From positions 1 through 9,738 of the forward strand of contig JAKFEY010000076.1 of NCBI GenBank assembly GCA_036675475.1: a DNA stretch of 9,738 nt, written 5' to 3'. The first letter of the stretch is position 1; each line of letters opens with the position of its first letter. The stretch is from JALYRV01 sp036675475 (GTDB lineage: Bacteria > Acidobacteriota > Vicinamibacteria > Vicinamibacterales > SCN-69-37). Shown piece after piece: positions 1 through 6,072 of the stretch. The position numbers were made by a program, and so were the translations under genes. The notes below the pieces were generated by a model. It was not told the origin of the DNA, ran no database searches, and was given only the letters and a program-made list of their open reading frames with translations.

Positions 1-75
1 AACATCCGATACATGGACAAGCTGGTCGACGAGCTCGCCAAGGGCCGGCCGATGGAAAAGATTCTCCGCGCATAG
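1..75 (+). CDS. C-terminal end of an unidentified protein (partial)
   Basis: The first reading frame is open from the window edge to a TAG stop at 73-75 and gives 24 residues ending in GRPMEKILRA. The stretch is charged and probably helical. It is too short to assign a family, and I do not recognise it. The next gene begins three bases after this stop on the same strand, so co-transcription with it is likely. Codon use (GC-rich third positions such as CTG, GTC, GAG and GCC) fits the neighbouring genes, which supports real coding sequence. Confidence 0.6.
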   Translation, partial: NIRYMDKLVDELAKGRPMEKILRA

Positions 76-78
76 GCG

Positions 79-684
79 ATGTCCATGACCTATTCCTCGT
101 CGAGCCGTACGCTTCAAGACACGTTCGATACCCGTCGTCTCGCGGATCGTCTGGCCGACGTCAAGGTGCACGACGCCTTTACGGCGGACGACCGGCAGTT
201 GATCGAGGCCCAGGACATGTTCTTCCTGGCCACGGCCGATGCCAACGGGCAGCCGACATGTTCGTACAAGGGCGGCGATCCCGGCTTCGTGATGGTCGTG
301 AGCGACACGACACTCGTGTTTCCCAACTACGACGGGAACGGCATGTATCTCTCGATGGGCAACCTCGCCGAAACGAGGGCCGTGGGCCTGCTGTTCATCG
401 ATTTCGAGCGGCAGCGCCGCCTGCGCGTGGATGGCACGGCGCGCATCGTGACGGATGACGCGTCGATCAGGCGCTATCCCGAAGCCCAGTTCGTCGTCGA
501 AGTCGAGGCCGCGCGCATCTACCCGAACTGTCCCCGTTACATTCACAAACGGCGGCTCGTGGAACGCTCGGCGTTTGTGCCACGCGCTGGCGCACAGACC
601 CCGGTGCCGGGATGGAAGCAGACGCCATGGGCGGCGGACGTGCTGCCCGCCGGCGACCCGGCGCGCGGCAGTAAGAAACCGTAA
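79..684 (+). CDS. Pyridoxamine 5'-phosphate oxidase (PNPOx)-family FMN-binding-fold protein
   Basis: This 201-residue protein has the split-barrel flavin-binding fold of the PNPOx-like superfamily. After a helical N-terminus, residues 48-71 contain FFLATAD, a QPTCSYKGG turn and DPGFV. Residues 79-95 (LVFPNYDGNGMYLSMGN) and LLFIDFE near 104-110 form the barrel core. The C-terminal part has PNCPRYIH and a VPRAG...TPVPGWK segment, typical of one uncharacterised PNPOx subfamily. Members probably bind FMN or F420 and are not proven pyridoxamine phosphate oxidases, so the substrate is unknown. It is predicted cytoplasmic. The ATG at 79 lies three bases after the upstream stop. A second ATG at 85 is possible, and neither has a clear Shine-Dalgarno, so translation may be coupled to the upstream gene. 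Family assignment is confident; function is not. Confidence 0.85.
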   Translation: MSMTYSSSSRTLQDTFDTRRLADRLADVKVHDAFTADDRQLIEAQDMFFLATADANGQPTCSYKGGDPGFVMVVSDTTLVFPNYDGNGMYLSMGNLAETRAVGLLFIDFERQRRLRVDGTARIVTDDASIRRYPEAQFVVEVEAARIYPNCPRYIHKRRLVERSAFVPRAGAQTPVPGWKQTPWAADVLPAGDPARGSKKP

Positions 685-705
685 TCCGCCAGCGGGGCTC
701 ACACC

Positions 706-1353
706 ATGACCCAGGTACGCGTCCACAATTTCACGATCTCGCTCGACGGCTATGGCGCCGGGCCGCGACAGACGCGCGAGGAGCCCCTCGGCGTTGGCGG
801 TGAGGAGCTGCACGGGTGGTACTTCCCGACGCGCACGTTCCAGCGCATGACGGGGAAGGCCGGCGGCACCACCGGCGTCGATGACGAGTTCGCGTCGCGA
901 TTTGGCGAGGGCGTGGGCGCGTACATCATGGGACGCAACATGTTCGGCCCGGTTCGGGGCGCCTGGCCGGATGACACATGGCGCGGCTGGTGGGGAAAGA
1001 ACCCGCCGTATCACGGTCCCGTGTTCGTGCTGACGCATCACGCCCGCCCGCCGGCCGAGATGGAAGGCGGCACCGTCTTCCACTTCGTCACGGGCGGCAT
1101 CCGCGAGGCCTTCGAGCGCGCCACGGAGGCCGCGGCGGGGAAGGACATCCAGATCGGAGGCGGCGTGTCGACGGTCCGCCAGTACCTCGAAGCACGACTC
1201 ATCGACGAACTCCACGTCGCGATTGCGCCACGCGTGCTCGGATCCGGCGAACATCTCTTCTACGGTCTCGACCTCACGGCCCTGGGCTATGAATGCACGA
1301 AACATGTGCCGACCGCCGCTGCCACACATGTGGTGCTGACAAAGCGACCGTAG
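706..1353 (+). CDS. Dihydrofolate reductase / RibD C-terminal-fold family protein
   Basis: This 215-residue cytoplasmic protein belongs to the DHFR-like superfamily that includes the RibD reductase domain. It opens with the strand and SLDGY motif (residues 12-16). IMGR at 74-77 matches the conserved MGRxT-like nucleotide-binding motif of the family. The later part has IQIGGG at 148-153, then a helix, DELHVAIAP and VLGSG at 177-181, which is the usual C-terminal signature. Such proteins are expected to bind NADPH, but the substrate is unknown; true folate reduction is unlikely to be its role. A loop of about 45 residues between SLDGY and IMGR (EELHGWYFPTRTF and onward) is common in this subgroup. 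The gene follows the PNPOx-like gene by 21 bases on the same strand. There is no strong Shine-Dalgarno before the ATG at 706. Confidence 0.87.
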   Translation: MTQVRVHNFTISLDGYGAGPRQTREEPLGVGGEELHGWYFPTRTFQRMTGKAGGTTGVDDEFASRFGEGVGAYIMGRNMFGPVRGAWPDDTWRGWWGKNPPYHGPVFVLTHHARPPAEMEGGTVFHFVTGGIREAFERATEAAAGKDIQIGGGVSTVRQYLEARLIDELHVAIAPRVLGSGEHLFYGLDLTALGYECTKHVPTAAATHVVLTKRP

Positions 1354-1374
1354 GCGGAAAGATCACGAACGCTG

Positions 1375-2577
1375 ATGCGAATACTCGTTGCCCTGTCACT
1401 CCTCCTGCTTGCCGTCCCGCAACAGCCGGCACCGCAAACTCGATCCGCTGCCGATCGCATCGCCGCCATCGAAGGCGTGCAGGCGGACCCCGGCGAGCGA
1501 GGACTCGGCAAGCTCACGATCGAGGAGTTGATGAAACGCTTCAACGTGCCTGGCGTGAGCATGGCGGTCATTCACGACTTCGAGATTCACTGGACGAAGG
1601 GCTACGGCGTCGCGGACGTCGAGACGGGGGCGCCGGTGAACCCGGAGACGATGTTCCAGGCGGCATCGATCAGCAAGCCGGTTGCGGCCATGGCGGTGCT
1701 GCGCGCGGTGCAGGACGGGCTCTTTACGCTGGACGATGACATCAACACCATCCTGACGTCATGGACGCTCGATGGCGGCGAGTTCACGAAGGCTCGCCCG
1801 GTGACGCCGCGGATGCTCACGAGCCATACCTCCGGCCTCGGCGACGGCTTTGGCTTCCCGGGATACGAGCCCACGGTGCCGCTGCCGACCGTCGTGCAGA
1901 TCCTCGGCGGCCACCCTTCGTCGAACGTGGGCAAGCTGTTCATGGAGCGGCCGCCGATGTCGCTCATGGAATATTCCGGAGGCGGCGTCACGCTCATGCA
2001 GCAGGCGCTTGCCGACGCGCGGAAGCGGCCGTTCGCCGAAATCATGCGCGACACGGTGCTCGGCCCGATCGAGATGACACGCAGCTCCTTCGAACAGCCG
2101 ATCTCGCCGGAGCACGATCGCAACGCGGCGCGCGCGCACTCCCGCGAGGGAAAGAGCAAGGGCGCGAAGTGGCACGTGTATCCGGAACAGGCGGCCGCGG
2201 GCCTCTGGACGACGCCTCACGATCTCGCGCGCTTCGCCATCGAAGTGCAGAAGTCCGCCGCCGGCCGATCGAATCGCGTGCTCGCGCGCGCCACGGCGCA
2301 GGAGATGCTCTCACCGGTGGGTGTCGGCGATTACGCCGTCGGCTTCGCTGTCCAGAAGCTGGGGCAGGGCTGGTACTTCGCGCACGGCGGATCCAACTGG
2401 GGCTTTCAGGCCATGCTGCTCGCGCACAAGGTGAAGGGATACGGCCTGGCCATCATGACCAACGCGGATTCGGGCGGGCCGCTGAACGCCGAACTCAGTC
2501 GCAGGATTCAGGCGGCGTACGAATGGGACTCTCTCGCGCGCCCCGCGCCCCGCGGATACCGTCCACCGGGCCGGTGA
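1375..2577 (+). CDS. Exported beta-lactamase-fold serine hydrolase (class C / penicillin-binding type)
   Basis: This 400-residue protein has a hydrophobic signal-like N-terminus (residues 1-14) followed by a Q/P-rich stretch, so it is probably periplasmic or membrane-tethered. The catalytic domain carries the nucleophile motif S98-I-S-K101 (SxxK). LTSHTSGL follows at 148-155. The second motif is Y200-S-G instead of the classical YxN, and the third is H337-G-G in place of KTG. HxG at the third position and YSG at the second are both seen in esterase or D-aminopeptidase-like members, so an esterase or peptidase is more likely than an antibiotic-degrading beta-lactamase. The substrate cannot be told from sequence. 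The length matches single-domain family members. A GGCGGAAAG stretch at 1353-1361 is a weak ribosome-binding site ahead of the ATG at 1375. The 21-base gap to the preceding gene suggests shared transcription. Confidence 0.9.
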   Translation: MRILVALSLLLLAVPQQPAPQTRSAADRIAAIEGVQADPGERGLGKLTIEELMKRFNVPGVSMAVIHDFEIHWTKGYGVADVETGAPVNPETMFQAASISKPVAAMAVLRAVQDGLFTLDDDINTILTSWTLDGGEFTKARPVTPRMLTSHTSGLGDGFGFPGYEPTVPLPTVVQILGGHPSSNVGKLFMERPPMSLMEYSGGGVTLMQQALADARKRPFAEIMRDTVLGPIEMTRSSFEQPISPEHDRNAARAHSREGKSKGAKWHVYPEQAAAGLWTTPHDLARFAIEVQKSAAGRSNRVLARATAQEMLSPVGVGDYAVGFAVQKLGQGWYFAHGGSNWGFQAMLLAHKVKGYGLAIMTNADSGGPLNAELSRRIQAAYEWDSLARPAPRGYRPPGR

Positions 2578-2584
2578 CAAGAAC

Positions 2585-2590
2585 TAAAGT
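2585..2590 (+). promoter_or_regulatory. Possible -10 element ahead of the PhnB-type VOC gene
   Basis: TAAAGT followed by ATGGCG lies in the 55-base gap after the serine hydrolase gene. It would place a transcript start near 2597 and a leader of about 36 bases carrying the AGGAGA ribosome-binding site. No good -35 hexamer is visible at the expected distance, so this is tentative. Confidence 0.25.
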
Positions 2591-2619
2591 ATGGCGATAC
2601 CGGCGCGGCATGATCGAAT

Positions 2620-2625
2620 AGGAGA
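2620..2625 (+). promoter_or_regulatory. Shine-Dalgarno AGGAGA that fixes a GTG start
   Basis: AGGAGA is seven bases before the GTG at 2633. It decides the start of the PhnB-type gene: an in-frame ATG at 2591 lies upstream of this site and would add 14 residues that do not fit the family. Confidence 0.8.
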
Positions 2626-2632
2626 ACCAGAC

Positions 2633-3118
2633 GTGGCACATCCAGCGAAGAACACCATCTGTCTGTGGTACGACGATGATGCGGAGGGCGCGGCGCGGTT
2701 CTACGCCGGCACTTTTCCCGACTCGTCGGTCGGTCAGGTGTTTCGCGCGCCGGGGGATTATCCGTCCGGCAAACAGGGCGACGTGCTGACCGTCGAGTTC
2801 ACGGTGATGGGCATTCCGTGTATCGGGCTCAACGGCGGTCCCACGTTCAAGCACACCGAGGCCTTCTCGTTTCAGGTCGCCACTGTCGATCAGGCGGAAA
2901 CCGATCGCTACTGGAACGCCATCGTCAACAACGGCGGCGAGGAAAGCAACTGCGGCTGGTGCAAGGACAAGTGGGGCGTGTCGTGGCAGATTACGCCGAT
3001 CGCGCTCACGAAGGCCGTCGGCGATCCCGATCGTGCCGCCGCCAAACGCGCGTTCGACGCGATGCTGCAGATGAAGAAGATCGATATCGCCGCCATCGAG
3101 GCCGCGCGGCGGGGCTGA
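2633..3118 (+). CDS. VOC-superfamily protein, PhnB / 3-demethylubiquinone methyltransferase-like type
   Basis: From the GTG at 2633 the product is 161 residues and starts MAHPAKNTICLWYDDDAEGA, the usual PhnB-type opening with strand one and the helix containing ARFY (21-24). TFPDS follows shortly after. The middle has FTVMGIPCIGLNGGP and a conserved block C107-G-W-C-K-D-K-W-G-V-S-W, close to the CGWLKDKFGVSWQ pattern of the family. The C-terminus (AMLQMKKIDIAAIEAA) is also typical. VOC proteins of this type pair beta-alpha-beta-beta-beta modules around a metal or ligand site. Although many carry a methyltransferase-like name, no methyltransferase fold is present. The substrate is unknown and the protein is predicted cytoplasmic. 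Overlap with the 3' end of other genes is absent. The family is confident; biochemical activity is not. Confidence 0.9.
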   Translation: MAHPAKNTICLWYDDDAEGAARFYAGTFPDSSVGQVFRAPGDYPSGKQGDVLTVEFTVMGIPCIGLNGGPTFKHTEAFSFQVATVDQAETDRYWNAIVNNGGEESNCGWCKDKWGVSWQITPIALTKAVGDPDRAAAKRAFDAMLQMKKIDIAAIEAARRG

Positions 3119-3137
3119 GGCGCATCCTCGCGTGGCA

Positions 3138-3143
3138 AGGGAG
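3138..3143 (+). promoter_or_regulatory. Shine-Dalgarno AGGGAG that supports a TTG start
   Basis: AGGGAG sits six bases before TTG at 3150. The alternative in-frame GTG at 3132 overlaps the region just upstream of this site and would put charged residues (ARERAL) before the signal peptide. Confidence 0.6.
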
Positions 3144-3149
3144 AGAGCC

Positions 3150-3719
3150 TTGAAGGGGTCCCTGGTTGCAGCGGCGGTCGTGAGCGCGGTGATGGTGCTG
3201 GGCTGTTCGGGTTCGCAGCTTGGCTTTCCGCGCGTGCCCGTTCGCGCCGTGTCCCCTGACGGGCGCCACGTCGCCTTCGTTCGCAATCATCCGAGCGTCG
3301 ACCCGCCAGACCAGACGCTCTGGCTGGGCGACGCGAACGGCGACGCGAAGGAGGTCGCGCGTCTGGCGCCCGACGCCATGTGGAGCGACCGCATCGTGTG
3401 GTCCGCAGACAGCCGGCGCGTCGCGTTTGTCGTAGCCGATGCCATCGTTCATCTGTACGATGCCGGCAGCAAGACCTCTGTCTTCGTGGGGTTCGTGGGG
3501 CGCCGGAGTTGGGATACGCCTCCACGGTACGTGCTGCGAGACGTGACGCTATCCGCAGACGGCGCGAGCATCAGCTTTATCGAATGCGAGCGGACGTTTC
3601 GCCCGGTCGAACAGGCGCGGCAGAACCCACGGGGCACACGTATGACTGCCGTCATCTCCGGTTGCTCCCCGGCGCGCCAGACCACGGTCTTTTCTCAAGT
3701 CAGGCAGACGGCCGAGTAA
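3150..3719 (+). CDS. Lipoprotein with PD40/TolB-like beta-propeller segments, function unknown
   Basis: Starting at TTG 3150, the product is 189 residues and begins MKGSLVAAAVVSAVMVLGC, a classical lipoprotein signal peptide with LGC as lipobox and lipidated Cys19. The mature part contains three repeats resembling WD40-like/PD40 blades: VSPDGRHVAFVRN, WSADSRRVAFVV and LSADGASISFIE. These match the S-x-DG/DS-x-x-(V/I)-x-(F)-type strand pair seen in TolB-like propellers. Three blades are too few for a closed propeller, so the protein may be a truncated or open variant or may pair with itself. A GTG at 3132 would give 195 residues, but the Shine-Dalgarno and signal peptide favour 3150. It is followed four bases later by another lipoprotein gene, so both are probably translated from one message. 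Role and partner are unknown. Confidence 0.75.
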   Translation: MKGSLVAAAVVSAVMVLGCSGSQLGFPRVPVRAVSPDGRHVAFVRNHPSVDPPDQTLWLGDANGDAKEVARLAPDAMWSDRIVWSADSRRVAFVVADAIVHLYDAGSKTSVFVGFVGRRSWDTPPRYVLRDVTLSADGASISFIECERTFRPVEQARQNPRGTRMTAVISGCSPARQTTVFSQVRQTAE

Positions 3720-3723
3720 AGGG

Positions 3724-4263
3724 ATGCGCCAAATTCACTTGCCGTTCATCGTCGCCGCGCTCCTCGTCTTCGCCGGCTGCCGGCCGGCGCCGGAGCCGGC
3801 GCCCGCGCAGGCCCTTGCCGGCTACATCGACGCGGTGCGCGGGCATCGCTGCGACGCCGCGATGACGTTCCTTTCGGCGCGCAGCCGGTACGCGATCAAC
3901 TCGCTCATCGAGCGCCCGGAGCGCCCGCAGTTGTCCATCCCGATCGAGCACTACTACTGCTACGACCTGATGTTCGAGCACTGCAAGGCCAAAGAGATGA
4001 CCGTTGCCGCCGAACAGGGGGACACCGCGAAGGTCTCGATGCCCTGCGGCCGCACGCAGGACAGCATCCTGCCAGGCTTCACGAGCATGTTCCTGAAGTA
4101 CGAACCACGCATCACCGATCTCGTTCGCGAAGAGGGCGCGTGGCGAATCGTGCTGCCCATGCCGATCAGGATCGTCGAGATCCGCGAGCGTGACGAGCAG
4201 TTGCGCGAGGAGGCCCTGCGCGATCACGAGCGCCGGCGGCAGCAGTATCAGGCCGGGCGCTGA
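3724..4263 (+). CDS. Small lipoprotein with four mature-part cysteines, function unknown
   Basis: This 179-residue protein has a signal peptide ending in the lipobox FAGC (Cys19), then a proline/alanine linker (RPAPEPAPAQ). A mostly helical and strand domain follows (residues about 30-160), with an exposed highly charged helix at the C-terminus (ERDEQLREEALRDHERRRQQ). The start of the domain (LAGYIDAVRGHRCDAAMTFLS) and the final strands (RITDLVREEGAWRIVLP) resemble NTF2-like or DUF4878-type lipoproteins, but this is only a shape resemblance. Cysteines 43, 79, 87 and 108 could form two disulfides in the periplasm. The gene begins four bases after the previous stop, with GAG near 3714-3716 as a weak ribosome-binding site, and lies 13 bases before the next gene. 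I do not recognise a named family. Confidence 0.8.
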   Translation: MRQIHLPFIVAALLVFAGCRPAPEPAPAQALAGYIDAVRGHRCDAAMTFLSARSRYAINSLIERPERPQLSIPIEHYYCYDLMFEHCKAKEMTVAAEQGDTAKVSMPCGRTQDSILPGFTSMFLKYEPRITDLVREEGAWRIVLPMPIRIVEIRERDEQLREEALRDHERRRQQYQAGR

Positions 4264-4276
4264 GCAGAGAGGCTCC

Positions 4277-5074
4277 ATGTTTCGTTTGGCCTTTCTCGCT
4301 GTCTTCGTGACCGCGGCCGCTCTGTCGGGCCAGGTCCAACTGACTGAACCAGCGACAGAACTGCGAATCCGCGTGTCTCCACCGGCGGGACATGTCGAGC
4401 CGGTGCGTCTCAGGAACGCCCGGCTGCTGCTCGCGTGGTGGGGAGCTACCGAGGAGATTCCGCTGCGCGGTCGATATGAGGCGGACGAGCTCGTGGTGAC
4501 GGTACCGCTGAATCGCGACGTCTGGGCGTCGCAGGGCGCACGGCAGCCGCCGGACTTTGCGTATGTCTACCTCGAGTTCGATGACTTCGTCCCGGTGCGC
4601 TCGGAGCGCTTCTACTGGCTCGGCGGAAAGGCCCCGGCAGCGGCACCCGCGAACTGGGAAACGGTGAGCGTGATCCAGTTCCGCTTTCGCGGCGGGCCGC
4701 CAGTCGACATTCGCCGTGGTGAACATCGCGAAGTCTCATTGCAGGTGCGACGCCCAGTCGCGAAGCGGGCGCGATTCGTTGACGATCTCGGCCGGTCCGT
4801 CACGGACATCACCGTCGATGGCGGCGTGTTCTGGTCGATGAGCAACCACTGCGGATACCCGTCCGGCCTGAAGCCGCTGTTTGCGAATCGCCGGCCAGGC
4901 GCCGACGGCGTTCTCGAGGTCCCGGATGGCGACGTCGAGTACGGCTTTCGGATAAGCGGTGTCCAGCACGCGTCAGTGATCGGCGCGCCGTCTCACGACC
5001 TCGAGGGTCACCGGTCAGTGAGTCGCCGGGCCGTCCGCTCCCGCACTGTGGCCCACGGTTCGCCGGTCGATTGA
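4277..5074 (+). CDS. Secreted protein of unknown function, C-terminus possibly altered
   Basis: The likely start is ATG 4277, preceded by AGAGAGG at 4266-4272, giving 265 residues with a signal peptide (MFRLAFLAVFVTAAALSG). An upstream in-frame ATG at 4190 would overlap the previous gene by 74 bases and lacks a signal sequence. The mature part is beta-rich: residues about 20-115 are one strand-rich region (RIRVSPPAGHVEPVRL to YVYLEFDDFVPV). Residues about 150-227 (REVSLQVRRP to VEYGFRISGV) resemble a carboxypeptidase regulatory-like beta-sandwich, only by pattern. The last 40 or so residues are antisense to the addiction-module gene on the other strand. They are Arg/Ser-rich and unlike the rest, so the original C-terminus may have been lost. 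No enzyme motif is seen. The gene is the third in a tight + strand run of exported proteins. Confidence 0.7.
   Translation: MFRLAFLAVFVTAAALSGQVQLTEPATELRIRVSPPAGHVEPVRLRNARLLLAWWGATEEIPLRGRYEADELVVTVPLNRDVWASQGARQPPDFAYVYLEFDDFVPVRSERFYWLGGKAPAAAPANWETVSVIQFRFRGGPPVDIRRGEHREVSLQVRRPVAKRARFVDDLGRSVTDITVDGGVFWSMSNHCGYPSGLKPLFANRRPGADGVLEVPDGDVEYGFRISGVQHASVIGAPSHDLEGHRSVSRRAVRSRTVAHGSPVD
4973..5011 (-). pseudogene. Possible 5' remnant of a RelE/ParE-type toxin gene
   Basis: On the - strand, GTG at 5011-5009 overlaps the antitoxin TGA stop as GTGA, the four-base overlap normally seen between an antitoxin gene and its toxin. It encodes 12 residues (VTLEVVRRRADH) and then a TGA at 4975-4973. RelE/ParE partners of this antitoxin family often start with a similar hydrophobic strand followed by basic residues, but 12 residues cannot prove homology. 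The sequence further downstream in this frame is antisense to the secreted-protein gene and shows no toxin pattern. The interpretation is a toxin lost by deletion. Confidence 0.35.
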
Positions 5075-5253
5075 CCGCTCAGCACACGCCGCGCCCGTCG
5101 CTCGATCTCGGCCGCCCAAGCGGCACGCAACGCTTCAGCGTCCTCGGCGGCAGGAGCCTCCAGGCTGGCAAGCAATTCCGCAGCGACCGTGGCGCGCTCC
5201 TCGGCCGGCAAGGCCAGAGCCTCCTGCAAAAGGGCTTGCGCGCGCTGCGTCAT
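5008..5253 (-). CDS. Small addiction-module component (antitoxin-like, PF09720/TIGR02574 type)
   Basis: This 81-residue protein has the features of the putative addiction module component family. It has an N-terminal helix pair (residues 12-31, with LPAEERATVAAELLASL), an acidic Ala-rich linker, W46 with EIERR at 49-53, and a C-terminal segment with PWATVRERTARRL. In that family the N-terminal part resembles a short DNA-binding or dimerising module and the C-terminal segment wraps a RelE/ParE toxin. No complete toxin gene follows, so this copy seems orphaned; orphans are common in the family. The ATG at 5253-5251 has no Shine-Dalgarno but stands six bases after a TAGAAT element, so the transcript may be leaderless. 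Its 3' end overlaps the convergent + strand gene by 67 bases. Confidence 0.8.
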   Translation of the reverse strand: MTQRAQALLQEALALPAEERATVAAELLASLEAPAAEDAEALRAAWAAEIERRARRVLSGQSTGEPWATVRERTARRLTDR

Positions 5254-5259
5254 GAGACC

Positions 5260-5265
5260 ATTCTA
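5260..5265 (-). promoter_or_regulatory. Candidate -10 element of the antitoxin-like gene
   Basis: Read on the - strand, TAGAAT is followed by GGTCTC and then the ATG start, so transcription would begin at or within a base or two of the start codon. The same spacing occurs at the M1 peptidase gene. No -35 match is visible. On the + strand the same bases give CATTCT (5259-5264), seven bases before the VOC start at 5272. Confidence 0.45.
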
Positions 5266-5271
5266 GCGCCG

Positions 5272-6066
5272 ATGACCGACGAGCGAGGCTCCCGCATCGG
5301 CACCGTTCTCAGCGCCGATATCGCCGTTCCCGATCACGAGCGCGTGCTGCGCTTCTACAGCCGCGTGCTCGGCACCGGCGAGCATCCACTGTGGCGCGAA
5401 GATCTCCTCAACAGTCAGGGGACGCCGATCATCGGCATCGGCGCGCGCAGCGCGGAATATGCGCACCTTCCGGCGCAGTGGATGCCTCACATTCAGGTTG
5501 CCGACGTCGCCGCAAGCGCGCGACGCGCGATCGATCGCGGCGGCAAGGAACTGATGCACGCCAGGGCTGACGATGGCGCGAGTCAGTGGGCGGTGCTGGC
5601 GGATCCGGCTGGCGCGGCCTTCGGGATCATTCCGGCAGTCTCCGCGGCAGACTTCGCCGCTGCCGAGGCGGCTGTCGCAGCCGCCACGTCACCGGTAGGC
5701 ACCATCCGCTGGCTGGATCTCACCGTTGCCGATGCCGACAGCATCCGCGACTTCTATCGAGAGGTCGTCGGATGGTCTGCGCAGGACGTCGCCATGGAGC
5801 ATGCGGGCGATCGCTACGCCGACTACAACATGCTCGATGGGCGCGGAACGCCTGCCGCAGGCGTGTGCCACGCGCGCGGCGTGAACGCGGGCCTGCCGCC
5901 GGTGTGGATGATTTACCTGCCGGTGGGCGACCTGGCTGAAAGCCTGCGCCGCGTCGAAGAAGAAGGCGGCACCATCGTCAAGACCATGAAGGGAAAGGAC
6001 GGCGCCTACGTCTACGCCGCGATCCGTGATCCAATCGGGGCGCACGTGGCCCTGACACCAGCGTGA
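5272..6066 (+). CDS. Two-domain VOC-superfamily protein (glyoxalase/bleomycin-resistance fold)
   Basis: From ATG 5272 the product is 264 residues with two VOC domains. Domain 1 (about residues 8-120) opens with VLSADIAVPDHERVLRFYSR and ends LADPAGAAFGIIPA. An Ala-rich linker follows (about 121-142). Domain 2 (about 143-264) opens TIRWLDLTVADADSIRDFYR and closes with AIRDPIGAHVALTPA. This tandem arrangement is like antibiotic-resistance-type or CFP-30B-like VOC proteins, but no substrate can be inferred. Metal ligands are not obvious. The open frame continues upstream to 5071, but that part is antisense to the antitoxin-like gene and outside the family, so it was discarded. There is no Shine-Dalgarno; only 18 bases separate this start from the divergent gene start. 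The following DUF1579-like gene starts 19 bases after the stop, suggesting an operon. Confidence 0.87.
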   Translation: MTDERGSRIGTVLSADIAVPDHERVLRFYSRVLGTGEHPLWREDLLNSQGTPIIGIGARSAEYAHLPAQWMPHIQVADVAASARRAIDRGGKELMHARADDGASQWAVLADPAGAAFGIIPAVSAADFAAAEAAVAAATSPVGTIRWLDLTVADADSIRDFYREVVGWSAQDVAMEHAGDRYADYNMLDGRGTPAAGVCHARGVNAGLPPVWMIYLPVGDLAESLRRVEEEGGTIVKTMKGKDGAYVYAAIRDPIGAHVALTPA

Positions 6067-6072
6067 CAACGC

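Noticed and set aside
1602..2621. Long open frames on both strands inside the serine hydrolase gene
   Set aside because: They lack family patterns and signal sequences, and are typical shadow frames of a GC-rich gene.
2591..2632. ATG at 2591 as start of the PhnB-type gene
   Set aside because: The strong AGGAGA site is downstream of it, seven bases before GTG 2633, and family members start at that point.
3786..3803. Perfect GC-rich palindrome GGCGCCGG-AG-CCGGCGCC
   Set aside because: It falls in codons of the Pro/Ala linker after the lipobox, where proline and alanine codons in a GC-rich genome naturally give such symmetry. No position argument supports a regulatory role.
4190..4276. ATG at 4190 as start of the secreted protein
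   Set aside because: It would overlap the upstream lipoprotein gene by 74 bases and hide the clear signal peptide that begins at 4277.
4736..4969. Antisense frame downstream of the antitoxin-like gene as the missing toxin
   Set aside because: Its 77 residues show no RelE/ParE pattern and it is fully antisense to the secreted-protein gene. It is better explained as a shadow frame.
5071..5271. 67-residue N-terminal extension of the two-domain VOC protein
   Set aside because: It is antisense to the antitoxin-like gene, basic and low in conserved pattern, and the VOC domain starts cleanly after ATG 5272.
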